Source: JBFWNZ01 sp050250795 (lineage in GTDB: Bacteria; Pseudomonadota; Alphaproteobacteria; UBA8366). From it: a DNA stretch of 6,129 nucleotides. Location of the stretch: assembly GCA_050250795.1 (NCBI GenBank), contig JBFWNZ010000246.1, forward strand, positions 1-6,129, written 5' to 3'. The notes below the pieces were generated by a model. That model saw only the letters and a list, made by a program, of their open reading frames with translations, was not told the origin of the DNA and did no database searches. Below are positions 5,036 to 6,129 of the stretch, in pieces. How positions within the stretch are numbered: position 1 is the first letter of the stretch; each line of letters starts with the position of its first letter. The position numbers and the translations under genes were made by a program.

Positions 5036-5054
5036 CCTCGCGACGCTCGCGAGG
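5036..5054. terminator. Hairpin between the convergent SPOR gene and eno
   Basis: CCTCGCG (5036-5042), a 5-nt loop ACGCT, and CGCGAGG (5048-5054) form a perfect 7-bp GC-rich stem. It starts directly after the TGA of the SPOR gene and ends two bases before the eno stop codon. It would fold in transcripts from both directions. Neither strand has a T-run after it, so if it terminates transcription it does so without the classical tail, or it mainly stabilises 3' ends. Confidence 0.6.
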
Positions 5055-5056
5055 GA

Positions 5057-6129
5057 TCAGCGGCGCAGCGCCGCCAATCCCGGATAGCGGGCCATGCTGC
5101 CCAGCTGCTCTTCGATCCGCAGCAGCTGGTTGTATTTCGCCATCCGGTCGGACCGCGACAGAGAACCCGTCTTGATCTGGCCGCAGCCGGTCGCGACCGC
5201 GAGATCCGCGATGGTCGTGTCCTCCGTCTCGCCGGACCGGTGGGACATGACGGCGCGATAGCTGGCCCGGTGCGCCATATCGACCGCCGCCAGCGTCTCG
5301 CTGAGGGTCCCGATCTGGTTCACCTTGACCAGGATGGCATTGCCGACCTGCTGCTCGATGCCCTGCGCGAGCCGCTTCGGATTGGTCACAAACAGGTCGT
5401 CGCCGACCAGTTGGACCTTGCTGCCGATGGCCGCCGTCAGGGCCCGCCAGCCCTCCCAGTCATCCTCGGACATGCCGTCCTCGATCGAGACGATGGGATA
5501 GCGTCCGGCGAGGTTCTCCAGGTAACGGACCATCTCGTCCGGCCCCAGCGTCTTCCCCTCGCCCGCCAGGTGATAGCGGCCGTCCTTGAAGAACTCCGTC
5601 GCCGCCGCATCCAGGGCGATCACTACATCGATGCCCGGCGCGTAACCCGCCGCTTCGATGGCCGCCATGATGAAGTCGAGGGCCTGGTCGCTGGAAGCCA
5701 GATTCGGCGCGAACCCGCCCTCATCGCCGACATTCGTGTTGTGCCCGGCATCCTTGAGCGAGCGGCGCAGTGCCTGGAATATCTCCGAGCCGGTGCGGAT
5801 CGCTTCGGCCTCGCTCTCGGCCGTCACCGGCATGATCATGAATTCCTGGATATCGATCGGATTGTCGGCATGGGCGCCGCCGTTCAGGATATTCATCATC
5901 GGCACCGGCATCGTCGCCGCATAGGCGCCGCCGACATAACGATACAGGGGCAGCCCGGCATCCGCCGCCGCGGCCTTGGCCACGGCGAGCGACACGCCCA
6001 GGATCGCGTTGGCGCCAAGACGGCCCTTGTTGGGCGTGCCGTCGAGTTCGCACATCATGCTGTCGATCCGCAGCTGGTCGTCGGCCGGAAGCCCCGAGAG
6101 CAGGTCGTAAAGCTCGCCGTTAACGGCCT
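5057..6129 (-). CDS. eno: Enolase (partial, N-terminus off window)
   Basis: Enolase (2-phosphoglycerate dehydratase) interconverts 2-phosphoglycerate and phosphoenolpyruvate in glycolysis and gluconeogenesis in the cytoplasm, using Mg2+. The last 356 residues are visible, reading in from the right edge as AVNGELYDLLSGLPADDQ. Bacterial enolases have about 425-430 residues, so roughly 70 are missing; the ATG at 6058 is internal. Counting from the first visible residue, motifs are ELDGTPNKGRLGANAILGVS (about 27-46), NILNGGAHADN (about 79-89), GDEGGFAPN (134-142), SIEDGMSEDDWEGW (about 214-227), the metal-ligand VGDDLFVTN (about 241-249), and ILVKVNQIGTLSET (about 265-278) with the catalytic lysine at K268. 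The C-terminal signature MSHRSGETEDTTIADLAVAT (about 294-313) and GQIKTGSLSRSDRMAKYNQLL (about 316-336) close the active site. No frameshift is seen. It converges on the SPOR gene across a 21-nt gap holding a hairpin. Confidence 0.98.
   Translation of the reverse strand, partial: AVNGELYDLLSGLPADDQLRIDSMMCELDGTPNKGRLGANAILGVSLAVAKAAAADAGLPLYRYVGGAYAATMPVPMMNILNGGAHADNPIDIQEFMIMPVTAESEAEAIRTGSEIFQALRRSLKDAGHNTNVGDEGGFAPNLASSDQALDFIMAAIEAAGYAPGIDVVIALDAAATEFFKDGRYHLAGEGKTLGPDEMVRYLENLAGRYPIVSIEDGMSEDDWEGWRALTAAIGSKVQLVGDDLFVTNPKRLAQGIEQQVGNAILVKVNQIGTLSETLAAVDMAHRASYRAVMSHRSGETEDTTIADLAVATGCGQIKTGSLSRSDRMAKYNQLLRIEEQLGSMARYPGLAALRR

Noticed and set aside
1..6129. CRISPR arrays, tRNA or rRNA genes, insertion sequences, phage or defence genes
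   Set aside because: Read through by eye on both strands; no regularly spaced repeats, cloverleaf-like segments, transposase motifs or mobile-element ends were seen.

Overview
This is a GC-rich chromosomal window that looks like a free-living alphaproteobacterium. The evidence is the linked order enolase - ftsB/divIC - pdhA - pdhB - pdhC, and an E1-beta subunit that carries its own N-terminal lipoyl domain. Both are well known in Alphaproteobacteria. I cannot name a genus from the sequence alone.

Layout from left to right. 1-753 (minus): N-terminal 251 codons of the pyruvate dehydrogenase E2 gene, cut by the left edge. 778-2157 (minus): lipoyl-E1-beta. 2235-3242 (minus): E1-alpha. 3243-3457: 215-bp gap with candidate pdhA promoters, a 12-bp palindrome and a GTTGC/GCAAC dyad. 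3458-3778 (minus): small FtsB/DivIC-type division protein. 3779-4168: 390-bp AT-richer divergent intergenic region with several inverted repeats. 4169-5035 (plus): exported Sel1-like/SPOR-domain protein. 5036-5056: a 21-nt gap between convergent genes, nearly filled by a perfect hairpin. 5057-6129 (minus): enolase, missing about the first 70 residues at the right edge.

How the genes fit together. Enolase makes phosphoenolpyruvate, the precursor of pyruvate. The E1-alpha/E1-beta/E2 set oxidatively decarboxylates pyruvate to acetyl-CoA. The pdhA-pdhB-pdhC genes run in one direction with gaps of 77 and 24 nt and are probably one operon. FtsB-like and SPOR proteins both belong to septal peptidoglycan biology, and here they are divergent neighbours sharing one intergenic region.

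The window is mostly ordinary core genome. I see no mobile element, CRISPR array, tRNA, rRNA or defence system. The points worth a second look are regulatory DNA around ftsB, the SPOR gene and pdhA, the lipoyl-E1-beta architecture, and the SPOR gene placed between eno and ftsB. I do not see evidence for a wholly new system.
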